A DNA stretch of 64,000 nt from CAZYFH01 sp965249175 (GTDB lineage Bacteria; Acidobacteriota; Vicinamibacteria; Vicinamibacterales; UBA8438): NCBI GenBank assembly GCA_965249175.1, contig OZ252227.1:2728001-2792000 (forward strand), given 5' to 3'. The position numbers and the translations under genes are program-made. The notes below the pieces were generated by a model. That model saw only the letters and a list, made by a program, of their open reading frames with translations, was not told where the DNA came from and searched no databases. Shown one piece after another: positions 15,510 through 23,937 of the stretch; within the stretch, counting starts at the first letter, position 1, and each line of letters begins with the position of its first letter.

Positions 15510-17138
15510 ATGCGTCGTCCCCTGCGCTATCCCATTACATCTCTGACGATTCTCGCCCTCGGCGTCTCCATCAGCGGCCAGGAACTCCCTTCGGGATACC
15601 TCGACCCGTCTCCGATCCTCAACGCCGCGTCGGCCGCCATCGGCACAGACAACCTGCGCTGCGTCACGATCGCGGGAACCGCCTATTCGGGCAAAGTGGG
15701 CCAACAGCGACTGAACGGCTACGAGGTCGATTGGCCTCGGGGCGCTCCACTCACCGGCTACACCCGTACGATGAACTGGGACACGGGGACGTTGACGGAG
15801 TCGTTCGATCGAGAGCCGGGGCAGAACCCCGCCTCATGGCGATGGGGTCTTGGCTGGCGTGGTGGCGAATCGCTCCAGACACACCGACGTCAACGGTTCG
15901 TGGTCAACGGGAATCACGCATGGCACACGGACGGGCCCGACGGCGAGCCGACTGCGTCGCGGCCCGAGGACGCCGAGCGATGGCAGCTCGACCTCTGGCT
16001 CAACCCGCACGGGTTCCTCAAGGCGGCACGCCGACCCGGCGCGAACCCCCGTGCCGCCTGGCGCTGGGAGCTCGGGGAAATGGGTCGCGACGGCGCGACC
16101 ACGCGGCCCGAAAAAGTCACGATTGTCTCGATCACGATGCTCGGAAAGTACCGTGTCGACGCCACGATCAACCAAGACAACTTGCTTCAGCGTATCCACA
16201 CCTGGGTGCCGGACCCTGTGCTTGGCGACATGAACTACGAGCACGAGTTCTCCAACAATGCCTACGCGGATCTCGGGAACGGCATCCGCTTCCCCACCAC
16301 GTGGCATCACCACGCGGGGTGGGACGACAACTACCAGGCGCAGAGTGTCAACGCGGGTCACAACGCCTTCGGCGGCACGATCGACGATATTCGTCCGAAC
16401 GTCTGTGAGGCAGAGGTCGACGTCCCTGACGCGGTCCGCCAAGCCAGCCGACCAGTGACGGTCGAGAGCGAGGCGCTCGCCGACGGGGTCTGGCTACTGG
16501 GTGGCTCGTCGCACAACAGTGTGGTCGTCGAGTTCAGCGATTATGTCGCTGTCGTGGAAGCACCGATCGACGAGGCCCGGAGTCTCGCGGTGATCGACGA
16601 AACCGTGCGCCTCGTCCCGGACAAGCCGATCCGGTTCCTCGTCAACACCCACCAGCACCACGACCATATCGGCGGGCTGCGCACCTTCATGCATGTCGGT
16701 GCCACCATCGTCACGCATTGGAAGAACTACGCGTTCTATACCCGCGATGTCCTCAACTACGCGCAGCGCACGCTCGCGCCAGACATGCTCTCGCTGTGGC
16801 CACCGACCGAGCTTGCGGAGGGTTACCAATATGAAACCGTCCGTGAGAACTACTGGCTCAATGACGGCGCGCGGAGCATGCACGTGTCATACGTCCATCC
16901 ATTGCAGCACGTCGAAGGCATGCTGGTCGCCTATCTGCCACGCGAGCGCATGTTGATTCAGGCCGACCTGTTCGATTCGCCGCCAGCGGGTGCGCCCACC
17001 CCCGCTGCCTCGACCCCCGACCAGCGGAGCCTGCTGCGCCATGTCGAACGGCTCGGCCTCGAGGTCGACACCCTCGTGCCCATACACGGACCGCCGGTGT
17101 CCTGGAGTAGCTTCGAGCGCCTCGCGCGCCGGGAGTAA
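15510..17138 (+). CDS. Secreted MBL-fold metallohydrolase with large N-terminal region
   Basis: 542 residues from ATG 15510, preceded by GAAGGAGG at 5-6 bases. A signal peptide-like N-terminus runs to about residue 24. Residues 25-320 are a beta-rich region without a known domain name (RRPGANPRAAWRWELGEMGR, IHTWVPDPVLGDMNYEHEFS). Residues 325-540 are a metallo-beta-lactamase fold with NTHQHHDHIGG as the HxHxDH metal site, HPLQHVEGM, QADLFD and a final VPIHGPP. It has a full-length paralogue at 52680-54149 with the same domain order. The MBL family includes lactonases, thioesterases and phosphodiesterases; the substrate cannot be told. The M48 peptidase gene begins 2 bases after its stop. Confidence 0.86.
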   Translation: MRRPLRYPITSLTILALGVSISGQELPSGYLDPSPILNAASAAIGTDNLRCVTIAGTAYSGKVGQQRLNGYEVDWPRGAPLTGYTRTMNWDTGTLTESFDREPGQNPASWRWGLGWRGGESLQTHRRQRFVVNGNHAWHTDGPDGEPTASRPEDAERWQLDLWLNPHGFLKAARRPGANPRAAWRWELGEMGRDGATTRPEKVTIVSITMLGKYRVDATINQDNLLQRIHTWVPDPVLGDMNYEHEFSNNAYADLGNGIRFPTTWHHHAGWDDNYQAQSVNAGHNAFGGTIDDIRPNVCEAEVDVPDAVRQASRPVTVESEALADGVWLLGGSSHNSVVVEFSDYVAVVEAPIDEARSLAVIDETVRLVPDKPIRFLVNTHQHHDHIGGLRTFMHVGATIVTHWKNYAFYTRDVLNYAQRTLAPDMLSLWPPTELAEGYQYETVRENYWLNDGARSMHVSYVHPLQHVEGMLVAYLPRERMLIQADLFDSPPAGAPTPAASTPDQRSLLRHVERLGLEVDTLVPIHGPPVSWSSFERLARRE

Positions 17139-17140
17139 AC

Positions 17141-17875
17141 GTGCCCGGGAGCTACTATGACATCGGCAGGCTCGCGGGAGTCCAGTACAGGAAGGCTCGG
17201 TGGCTCTGGTCGTCAGTGGCCGGCAGCGAAGAGGACGCCATTCATGCCGAGCACGGCGTAGGTCGTGACCTGGCGGCCGTCGTGCTCGAGCAAGCGCCCG
17301 CCCACCCCGACCCGGAGCTTCAGAGCTGGGTCAACGGGATTACGGAGACGCTCGGACGCTCGGTCCGCACCGAGGCGCACCAGTTCAGTGTCACGGTCAT
17401 ATCGGACCCGCGTCCCACTGCATTCGCGCTCCCCGGCGGGTTCATCTTCGTGGCACCCGCGCTCGTGGAGTTGTGCGACCACGATCGCGATGAGCTGGCT
17501 TTCGCGATTGCCCACGAGATGGCGCACATCATCCGACGACACGCGGTCGACCGCCTGCTCACCCAGACGGCCATGTCGGCCGCCTCGCTCGCGTCCCCCG
17601 CGGCGCGCACACTGGCGCCCTGGATCCGCAAAGTCGGTCGCCAGTGGCTGGAGCGTGCGTATTCCCGGGACAACGAGCTCGAAGCCGACGAGCTGGGCGG
17701 GCTGCTGATGCGGGCCGCTGGCTTCGACCCGTCGGCGGCGGTCCGTCTCCTCCGACGGTTTCAGGCACAGGAGCGGGGGCCGGACGGTGGCGGGCTCGGT
17801 GCCTATCTCTCGACGCACCCCGCGACGAAGGACCGTATCCGTCACCTTCGGGAGCAGCTCGACCTACCCGACTAG
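17141..17875 (+). CDS. M48-family zinc metalloprotease
   Basis: 244 residues from a GTG two bases after the upstream stop. The zinc site HEMAH is at residues 125-129, the third ligand is in ELEADELGG about 60 residues later, and FALPGGFIFVAPALVEL precedes the site as in the Ste24/BepA/LoiP group. No signal peptide is evident, although HtpX/BepA relatives are normally exported or membrane-bound, so the true start could lie elsewhere or the protein may act in the cytoplasm. These peptidases usually do envelope quality control. The tight link to the MBL-fold gene suggests cotranscription. Confidence 0.88.
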   Translation: MPGSYYDIGRLAGVQYRKARWLWSSVAGSEEDAIHAEHGVGRDLAAVVLEQAPAHPDPELQSWVNGITETLGRSVRTEAHQFSVTVISDPRPTAFALPGGFIFVAPALVELCDHDRDELAFAIAHEMAHIIRRHAVDRLLTQTAMSAASLASPAARTLAPWIRKVGRQWLERAYSRDNELEADELGGLLMRAAGFDPSAAVRLLRRFQAQERGPDGGGLGAYLSTHPATKDRIRHLREQLDLPD

Positions 17876-17903
17876 GCGGTTCCCTCGCGTCCCGCGGCGG
17901 GTT

Positions 17904-17920
17904 CGGGGGCGCAGCCCCCG
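17904..17920. terminator. GC-rich hairpin between convergent genes
   Basis: CGGGGGC-GCA-GCCCCCG is a perfect 7-bp stem in the 59-base gap between two convergent genes. There is no T run, so it is a weak bidirectional terminator or mRNA-end structure. Confidence 0.4.
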
Positions 17921-17934
17921 TCTAACCGATGCCG

Positions 17935-18369
17935 CTATTGTGGTTCGGTGGCGTCTCGACCGTCGCGCGGTGCGCCGGTCCCCGAGGATCCGGCGAACAG
18001 CCGGGTCCCGTCCGGGAACGTGACGTCGCGGCCGTTGGCCCTCAGCGCGCCGTCGATCGCCTGATAGCCTTCGACGAGCACCTCGATGCCGGGCGTCACC
18101 GAGTCCTTGCGCCAACCCCGACGCACGAGGGCGCCAGGGGGACCCGCCTCGATCATCCAACTCTCGACGGAACCGTCCTCAGCCGTCACATCGAGGTGCA
18201 TCCATGCGTGCGGATTAATCCACTCCATCTTCGTGATCTTGCCGCGCAGCCGAACGGGCTTGGTGGCGTCGAACTCGGCCGAGAACGCGTGATGCGCGAC
18301 GACCGGGGCAGCGACGATGAGCGCCCCGAGGCAGACCCCGGCGATCGTGAAGGTTAGCTTCCTGCGCAT
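17935..18369 (-). CDS. DUF6152 family exported protein
   Basis: 144 residues from ATG 18369 (MRRKLTFTIAG). A signal peptide ends near VVAHHAFSA, followed by the family hallmark HHAFSAEFD, then KPVRLRGKITKMEWINPHAW and later DVTFPDGTRLF. DUF6152 proteins are small periplasmic beta proteins of unknown function, common in Acidobacteria and often found beside the secreted DPPDGR/ACHEGNY family, as here. It starts 13 bases after the stop of that gene (18383-20137) and is very likely in the same operon. Confidence 0.88.
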   Translation of the reverse strand: MRRKLTFTIAGVCLGALIVAAPVVAHHAFSAEFDATKPVRLRGKITKMEWINPHAWMHLDVTAEDGSVESWMIEAGPPGALVRRGWRKDSVTPGIEVLVEGYQAIDGALRANGRDVTFPDGTRLFAGSSGTGAPRDGRDATEPQ

Positions 18370-18382
18370 TCGAGTCACCCTG

Positions 18383-20137
18383 CTATCTCCCGGCCTCAAC
18401 GGCCTCCCTGTCGCGTGCACGCGCCGCGCTCAGGATGTTCGTCATCCCATAGTTTCCTTCGTGACACGCGTATTCGACCAGCTCGTATTGCTCGTTGTCG
18501 AGGTCGAACCTGAACATGCCAGACCAGGGCTCGGTCCACACGTTCGGGTCGTCGACCGTGAACTGGTACTCGAGGACCGCGGGCCCGACGCGCGTAAACC
18601 GCTCAGTGAGCGTCAATGCCCCGGTCGAGCCGCGATACGACGCGCGGCCGTTGAAGTTGGAGGTCTCGACGACCAGCGTGTCGCCCTCCCATCGTCCTTG
18701 CGTATCGCCCAGCCAGGTCTTGAGACCTGGTCCGACCTTCGCGCGGGGTTCCGTCGGGATGATACGGGTCTCGTGAATCATCTCTTTCTGAATGGCGACA
18801 TATCCGGGTCCCTGATAAATCTGGAGCCCGTTGTTGTAGATGGACGGCATCATCAACCCCGGCAGCCCGCGCGTGATGCACCGGACGTACGGCGTGACCT
18901 CCTCCGGACCCGCGACGTTGCTGTTCGTGTACCCCGGCCGCGCCGCCCGAGCCCTGACCAGCTCCTCGCCCTGAGCGGTCATCGGTGGAATGCGGCCATC
19001 CGGCGGATCGATGACCATGGCCACCTGCGTCGAGGGCGCGGTCTTCACGTAGCCCAGCGTCGTGTCGCGCCACTCCCGTTCGTACCCCCAGATGCTGCCC
19101 AACGTCCCGCGCTCGCGACGCGCGATGGCTTCCTCCGGGGTAAGCGCCTCGATCTCGGACGCGTCGAGGGGTCGCTCGAGTGGGATACCGTGCGCGGAAT
19201 TACCCGTCCAGACACCTTGCAGATCGGGTTCGCCCCACGGTGCGCGCGGCGCGTCGTAGGGCTCGCTCGCATCGGCGGTGAGCGCTGCCGGGGCGGTCTC
19301 GGCCGCGACGCCGGCAAAACCAGCCTCGACAACCTCGAGGCGCACGCTATCAGGACCGACCAGAAACGCCTGCTTCGCTGAGGTGCGGCCATTGATCGGC
19401 ACCTGCGGTTCCTGCTGGAACGCGATGCCGTTCTGGCGCATCTCGGCGGCGACGGCATCGAGGTCCGAGACCACGAACCCGAGGTGATCGATGGCCCGCC
19501 CTTCGGTCGTTGCCGGCATGCCCTCAGGATGCGGCGACACGAGCAGCCAGACATCGCCGAACAGCAGTCCGTCCAACCGACCGCGGAGGCTGGCCGACTC
19601 CCCACCCACGTTGTCGCGATACCACGCGAGGGTGGCCTCCGGATCCGTTGCACTGAGGTGAATGTGGTGGAAGCCAAGGAACTCCTCGTCTTCGACGAGC
19701 TCGATGCGCGTGCCCCACGGGTCGAAGATGAAGCCAATCTTGAACAGGCCCGGGATGTCGCGTAGCGACGAGCCATCTTCGAAGCGCTGGAGTCTCACAC
19801 CCGATCCACGCACCCCGACCGCCTCGAGCTCGCCCATCTTGGCCGTCAGATCGGCGTACGAAAACCCGATGTGGTTCACGCCGGTCCCCTGCGTGCCGCC
19901 CATTGTCGCTTGGGGCACGAAGACGACCTCGACGCCGTCGCAATCGGCAGCGTCATTCCGATCGGCGACCGGCTGACAGTCCAGGTGCTCCGTATACCAC
20001 CTGACGCCCTCCTGCGGGGCGGACGTGGTGATGTGCACGTGGTGGTAGTCCGCCTCGGCCGCGCGCGCGATAGCCGGCGTCGTAACGACCACGGCTACCG
20101 CTGCAACCAGCGTTGCCGCAACATGTGTGCGTGTCAT
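18383..20137 (-). CDS. Secreted fusion: two VOC domains plus a DPPDGR/ACHEGNY family domain
   Basis: 584 residues from ATG 20137 (MTRTHVAATL; GAGGG upstream). A signal peptide is followed by two vicinal-oxygen-chelate modules: residues 30-165 (DYHHVHITTSAPQEGVRWYT, GVNHIGFSY, GTRIELVED) and residues 168-290 (GFHHIHLSATDPEATLAWYR, IDHLGFVVSDLDAV, VRLEVVEAGF). Their paired His/Glu residues look suitable for metal binding. Residues 315-584 belong to an unnamed secreted family repeated five times in this window (WGEPDLQGVW, VIDPPDGRIPPM, GRWEGDTLVVET, YACHEGNYGM). VOC enzymes include glyoxalases and extradiol dioxygenases; secretion is unusual for them. The fusion suggests that the partner domain handles the same or a linked substrate. 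Confidence 0.8.
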   Translation of the reverse strand: MTRTHVAATLVAAVAVVVTTPAIARAAEADYHHVHITTSAPQEGVRWYTEHLDCQPVADRNDAADCDGVEVVFVPQATMGGTQGTGVNHIGFSYADLTAKMGELEAVGVRGSGVRLQRFEDGSSLRDIPGLFKIGFIFDPWGTRIELVEDEEFLGFHHIHLSATDPEATLAWYRDNVGGESASLRGRLDGLLFGDVWLLVSPHPEGMPATTEGRAIDHLGFVVSDLDAVAAEMRQNGIAFQQEPQVPINGRTSAKQAFLVGPDSVRLEVVEAGFAGVAAETAPAALTADASEPYDAPRAPWGEPDLQGVWTGNSAHGIPLERPLDASEIEALTPEEAIARRERGTLGSIWGYEREWRDTTLGYVKTAPSTQVAMVIDPPDGRIPPMTAQGEELVRARAARPGYTNSNVAGPEEVTPYVRCITRGLPGLMMPSIYNNGLQIYQGPGYVAIQKEMIHETRIIPTEPRAKVGPGLKTWLGDTQGRWEGDTLVVETSNFNGRASYRGSTGALTLTERFTRVGPAVLEYQFTVDDPNVWTEPWSGMFRFDLDNEQYELVEYACHEGNYGMTNILSAARARDREAVEAGR

Positions 20138-20160
20138 GACGTCATCCCTCAGTCCGTGAG

Positions 20161-20973
20161 TCATCTCGTCGGCTCCCTACGCAGGTGGCCATACAACAGA
20201 TCTTCCGAGAACTCGACGCACTTGAACTCCAGCACGCGCGCGTTTGCTTCAAGACGCCGGTAGAGCGGCATGCTGATTGTCCAGGGGCGCGTGAATACGG
20301 TGGGGTCTTCGATCGTCGCCTCATAGGTCAGGGCGTTCGGTCCCATCGGCGTATACCGCTCCTCGACGCGCAGCGCCGCACTGGCGAAGTTGCCGGCACG
20401 GTCGAACCAGCCCTCCCCCGTGAAACCGACCGCGTCGACGACCAGCGTGTCCCCATCCCACCGACCGTGCGAACGCCCCATCCAGGTATCGAGCGGTGGC
20501 GCCTCGGGGGTGTCCTTGTCCATGTGGACCGTCCGATTGGCCTCCGCGAACCCGTAGACGATCATGACCTTGCGATCGCCCTGGATGATCTGGAACGGGT
20601 ACGGCAGATATGTGGCACGCGGCACCCCGGGCAGGAAGCACTTGGCCTCCGGATCCTCGGTGAGCCTGTTCTCGAAGTTCTGTTGCCGCTGCTCACGCGC
20701 CCACGCCTGGTAAGGAATCTCCCCGCCCTCGACGACGCCCTGGCCGGGGGGCACGGCCCCGATCGCGCCGAGGTCTGGATGACCCGCGCTTGCGGGATGA
20801 TCCTCGAGGTCCCAATGCGCCGTCCCAATCGCCTGCCAGATCCCGTTCAGATCCGGATGCCCGTCCCATGCTCGCGGAAATTCGGTCTGCGCGCGTGCCG
20901 CGCCCGCCCCGAGCAACAGGAGCGCCCACGACAGCGCCACGACGACCATCCCCCCTCCGACCCGGTCTTTCAT
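20161..20973 (-). CDS. Secreted DPPDGR/ACHEGNY family protein, short divergent member
   Basis: 270 residues from ATG 20973 (MKDRVGGGM), with GGGAG about 10 bases upstream. Signal peptide to about residue 28 (GAARAQT). It shares HPDLNGIW, WMGRSHGRWDGDTLVVDAVG, VEERYTPMGPNALTYEATIE and FTRPWTISMPL with the larger relatives. It lacks the DPPDGR block and the C-terminal ACHEGNY, having KCVEFSEDLLYGHL instead. It is located just upstream of the VOC fusion (24 bases) and is probably the first gene of a three-gene operon with the VOC fusion and DUF6152. Function unknown. Confidence 0.75.
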   Translation of the reverse strand: MKDRVGGGMVVVALSWALLLLGAGAARAQTEFPRAWDGHPDLNGIWQAIGTAHWDLEDHPASAGHPDLGAIGAVPPGQGVVEGGEIPYQAWAREQRQQNFENRLTEDPEAKCFLPGVPRATYLPYPFQIIQGDRKVMIVYGFAEANRTVHMDKDTPEAPPLDTWMGRSHGRWDGDTLVVDAVGFTGEGWFDRAGNFASAALRVEERYTPMGPNALTYEATIEDPTVFTRPWTISMPLYRRLEANARVLEFKCVEFSEDLLYGHLRREPTR

Positions 20974-21124
20974 CTCGCGACTCTCCCGTAAACGAAGACG
21001 AAGCACACTCCACGCATACCACACACCCTAGCGCTCGGGGGCATTGTACAAGGGTTCTATGTCAAGATGTAGGGTCGTCCGTCAGCGCGGTTTCACGCGT
21101 GCGACCCCAAGGAGGTCCTGCAAT

Positions 21125-21859
21125 ATGAAGCGCATCACGTTCGTCGTCGCACTGATTCTCGCGGTCGTCGTCATCATGGCCGCCCCGACGCTGGCGCAGT
21201 CCAAAGACGTCGACCTCGCGGCCGCCGACGGGACCAACCTCAAGGCGACGTACACCTCGCCCGGTCGCCCGGGCCCAGCCATGCTCCTGATCCATCAGTG
21301 CAACATGGACCGTCACTCGTGGAACGACATTTCGTCCAACCTTGTGCAGGCAGGCGTCCACGTGCTGACGATGGACCTCCGGGGGTTCGGGGACAGCGGC
21401 GGCGAGCCGCTGAGCAGCGGCGGTTTCCAGAACCTGATGATGAAATCACCAGCCGACCTGGACATGGCCTACGACTACCTGACCACCCAGACGGGCGTGG
21501 ATGACTCGCGTGTGGCGGTTGGTGGCGCCAGCTGCGGCGCGATGCTGACAGCGGATCTCGCGTCGCGTCACGACGGCATCACGACGTTGATGTTGCTCTC
21601 CGGCCCACCCAGCGAAGCGGCGGTCTCGCATATCGCGAGCACGCCGGACCTGGGCGTGTTCGCCGCGGCGGCGACCGGCGACACGGTCACCCCGGGAGTC
21701 AGCGATGCGCTGAAGGGTGCGGTCGGCGGCTCGAAGCACCCGAAGTCGATGGCCAAGATCTACGACGGCACCGAGCACGGGTTGCCGATGTTCGAGAAGA
21801 ACCCCGACCTGCAGCCGGCGCTCCTCTCTTGGCTCAAGGGCCAGCTGCTCGAAGACTAG
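21125..21859 (+). CDS. Exported alpha/beta hydrolase (dienelactone-hydrolase-like)
   Basis: 244 residues from ATG 21125 with AAGGAGGT 8-9 bases upstream. A signal peptide ends at PTLAQS. The fold markers are LLIHQCNMDRHSW (oxyanion-hole strand), DLRGFGDSGGEP, the nucleophile elbow GGASCGAML (Ser in G-A-S-C-G) and a C-terminal Asp/His pair around YDGTEHGLPMFE. It probably hydrolyses an ester or lactone in the periplasm; the substrate is not evident. It is monocistronic, divergent from the neighbouring minus-strand operon and followed by a strong hairpin. Confidence 0.85.
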   Translation: MKRITFVVALILAVVVIMAAPTLAQSKDVDLAAADGTNLKATYTSPGRPGPAMLLIHQCNMDRHSWNDISSNLVQAGVHVLTMDLRGFGDSGGEPLSSGGFQNLMMKSPADLDMAYDYLTTQTGVDDSRVAVGGASCGAMLTADLASRHDGITTLMLLSGPPSEAAVSHIASTPDLGVFAAAATGDTVTPGVSDALKGAVGGSKHPKSMAKIYDGTEHGLPMFEKNPDLQPALLSWLKGQLLED

Positions 21860-21867
21860 CTCTTGCA

Positions 21868-21900
21868 GCGCCCACGCCGCCGCGACGGTGGCGTGGGCGC
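21868..21900. terminator. Hairpin terminator between convergent genes
   Basis: GCGCCCACGCC (21868-21878) and GGCGTGGGCGC (21890-21900) form a perfect 11-bp stem, extendable by three pairs, just after the hydrolase stop and before the convergent cyclase gene. No T run follows. Confidence 0.5.
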
Positions 21901-21925
21901 GTGCTCGTCCTCGCCGGACCGCCGT

Positions 21926-23014
21926 CTAGAAGAGCGCGAGCGCATTCACCGGCGAGCCCGTTCCACCCTCCACCGCAAGCGGGCCCGCCATCAGCATGAA
22001 CTCCCACCGATTCAATTCGGCGGCCTTGTCGGCGAGGGCTTCGAGATCCTGGTTGTCGAAGAGATCGACCCCCATCGCCACGATGGTCAGGATATGCACC
22101 GGGAGCGCCACCCCTTCGACCTGGGAGGGCGAGACGTCCAGCGCTGCGTCGCTGCCGATGAGCGCGACGTCGCGCGCCTTCACCCAGGGCATGGTCGACG
22201 CATGTAAACCCGCCGCTTCGCCCGCTATCGCCCACGGACCCAGCTCCGCGCGTCTGGCCCACCGGCCGGTCCGAATGAAGATCACGTCGCCCGGGCGCAC
22301 CGTGACTCCGGCCATCTCCTCCCACGCGTCGAGATCCTCCTGGTAGATCGGCGTCCCCGGCTCGAGATACGGCACACCCTTCAACCGCGGGATGTCGAAC
22401 AGGATGCCTCTGGTCACGATACCGCCCTGGAGGTTGTCGATCGACGCGTTCGAACAGCCGTCCTCCGTGATGGTGTCCTGCGCCACGCCGTTGTACATCT
22501 GGCCCTTGAAGAGGATGTGACACAGCGCGTCGATGTGGCTGTGCGAGTAGCCGTGGTAGGTCACGCCGTAGTTGTCCATGACCCCTCCCATCAGGGGAGG
22601 CTCCGCGGACGGATCGGGCACGCCCAACATGCGGTGCGCGAACGGCTGCGGCACGTCCGCCTCCTCGGTCGTGATGAGGCGATGCGCGAGCGAGACGGTC
22701 ACGCCCTCGGTCACGAGCGAGATGGCTTCCATCCGCTTGGCCGGCGTGATCAGGTTGGCGGCCCCCAACTGGTCATCGGGACCCCAGCGTCCCCAGTTCG
22801 ACAGCTCCGTCATCATCCGCTCGATGTCGGCCTGTCCCAGGTCATGAGACTCCGGGGTCACCTCCGGCGGCGTGAACGCCGCCGCGGCGGCGGCGGCCGC
22901 CGTCACATCATCGACCATGGGCTCCGACGGCTCCTCGGCTGTCGGTGCACAGTTGATCAGCGCCGCCGCGAGTGTGAGGAAGAGCGAGTTACGCATCAGT
23001 CGGCCAGTTGTCAT
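21926..23014 (-). CDS. Cyclase-family (kynurenine formamidase-like) exported hydrolase
   Basis: 362 residues; ATG 23014 has GGAGGGG three bases upstream. The N-terminus is hydrophobic and ends in ALINCAP, so it may be a lipoprotein with an atypical lipobox. An alanine run of eight (residues 39-46) comes from a GCC-type microsatellite. The cyclase family (PF04199) metal motif is present as HGYSHSHIDALCH, with RGILFDIPRLKGV, VRPGDVIFIRTGRW and ALPVHILTIVAMGVDLFDN as further blocks. Relatives hydrolyse amides such as N-formylkynurenine, but exported Acidobacteria forms have no known substrate. A second, more distant member lies at 30376-31335. Confidence 0.88.
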   Translation of the reverse strand: MTTGRLMRNSLFLTLAAALINCAPTAEEPSEPMVDDVTAAAAAAAAFTPPEVTPESHDLGQADIERMMTELSNWGRWGPDDQLGAANLITPAKRMEAISLVTEGVTVSLAHRLITTEEADVPQPFAHRMLGVPDPSAEPPLMGGVMDNYGVTYHGYSHSHIDALCHILFKGQMYNGVAQDTITEDGCSNASIDNLQGGIVTRGILFDIPRLKGVPYLEPGTPIYQEDLDAWEEMAGVTVRPGDVIFIRTGRWARRAELGPWAIAGEAAGLHASTMPWVKARDVALIGSDAALDVSPSQVEGVALPVHILTIVAMGVDLFDNQDLEALADKAAELNRWEFMLMAGPLAVEGGTGSPVNALALF

Positions 23015-23031
23015 GATCCCCTCCGATTCCG

Positions 23032-23604
23032 CTAGACAGTATCACCCCGCGCGAGAACCGCCGCATAACAGAGGACGTCGCGTGGGACGCCGACCTCCAG
23101 GTTTGGAAACTCCGAGTGACGACGGAGCGTCCCCTCGAGCTCGAATCCACATTTCTCCAGGACGCGCGCCGACGCCCGATGCTCCGGATGGCACAGCGCG
23201 TAGAGCCGCTGGACCCCGAGGTCGACGGCCGTCGCCACGATCGCACGCAGTGTCTCGGTCGCGTACCCCCGGCCCCATGCGTCACGTGCCAGCACGTAGC
23301 CGGTAGACGCTCGATGCGGCGTCTCGAAGGCGAGACCGGAGCCCCCGAGCACGCGACCATCGTCGCGCGCACACACCAGATACGGCCCGGCGGGCCAGCG
23401 CTCCCATTCCGCTGTGCTGAACGCCAGGAAGCCACGCGTGTCGTCGATCGTGCGATGCCGCGGCCATCCGAGGTGCCGCGTCACGGCGGCGTCGCTGGCG
23501 TATGCTGCGAACATAGCCTCCGCGTCGCCCGTCACCGGTTTGCGAAGGATGAGGCGGGCCGTCTCTATGGTCGTCGGCGCCCTCACGGCGACCATCGGTT
23601 CCAT
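23032..23604 (-). CDS. GNAT N-acetyltransferase (RimJ/RimL type)
   Basis: 190 residues with TARLILRKPVTGDAEAMFAA at the N-terminus, the acetyl-CoA loop DAWGRGYATETLRAIV (R/Q-x-x-G-x-G/A-type) and HRASARVLEKCGFELEGTL near the end. This is the RimJ/RimL-like subgroup, which acetylates protein N-termini or small amines. The acceptor is unknown. It is probably cytoplasmic and is separated by 17 bases from the downstream cyclase gene on the same strand. Confidence 0.9.
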   Translation of the reverse strand: MEPMVAVRAPTTIETARLILRKPVTGDAEAMFAAYASDAAVTRHLGWPRHRTIDDTRGFLAFSTAEWERWPAGPYLVCARDDGRVLGGSGLAFETPHRASTGYVLARDAWGRGYATETLRAIVATAVDLGVQRLYALCHPEHRASARVLEKCGFELEGTLRRHSEFPNLEVGVPRDVLCYAAVLARGDTV

Positions 23605-23626
23605 TGCCCCCGCCGTCCCGAGGCGA

Positions 23627-23908
23627 TCACGCCGTCTTGCTGCGACGCCACCATGATCGCATCCGTCGCGCCGCCGTAGGCCCCGCCAACGCGGCGCCCC
23701 CCCAGAACGCCACTTCGGCCACGATGATCAGTGCGGTGGCGCCTGTCGCTTTTGTCGCCACGCTCAGCGGCAGGAACGGCACGACCGGCAGGGCCACCCA
23801 GAGCGCGAGCGAGAAGCCCATGAGCACGACTCCGACCCTCGCCGCCCGGCTCGACCGCGCGACGTCGACGTTCGTGTCTGTATCCTCCGCATTCGTTGCT
23901 ACGTCCAC
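23627..23908 (-). CDS. Small membrane protein of the transporter-suffix type
   Basis: 93 residues: a polar 22-residue N-terminus, two transmembrane helices (VGVVLMGFSLALWVALPVVP and ATALIIVAEVAFWGGAALA) and a basic tail (RRMRSWWRRSK). The pattern LW-x5-PFLPLS followed by EVAFWGGA matches the small domain often called transporter suffix. Biological role unknown. It lies between the GNAT gene and the epoxide hydrolase gene on the same strand. Confidence 0.7.
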   Translation of the reverse strand: MDVATNAEDTDTNVDVARSSRAARVGVVLMGFSLALWVALPVVPFLPLSVATKATGATALIIVAEVAFWGGAALAGPTAARRMRSWWRRSKTA

Positions 23909-23937
23909 CGATCACCCTCCAGAAGCCGATTCGTATG

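Noticed and set aside
21035..21070. TTGACA and TACAAT boxes upstream of the minus-strand operon starting at 20973
   Set aside because: The spacing is about 11-12 bases, far from the 16-18 needed.
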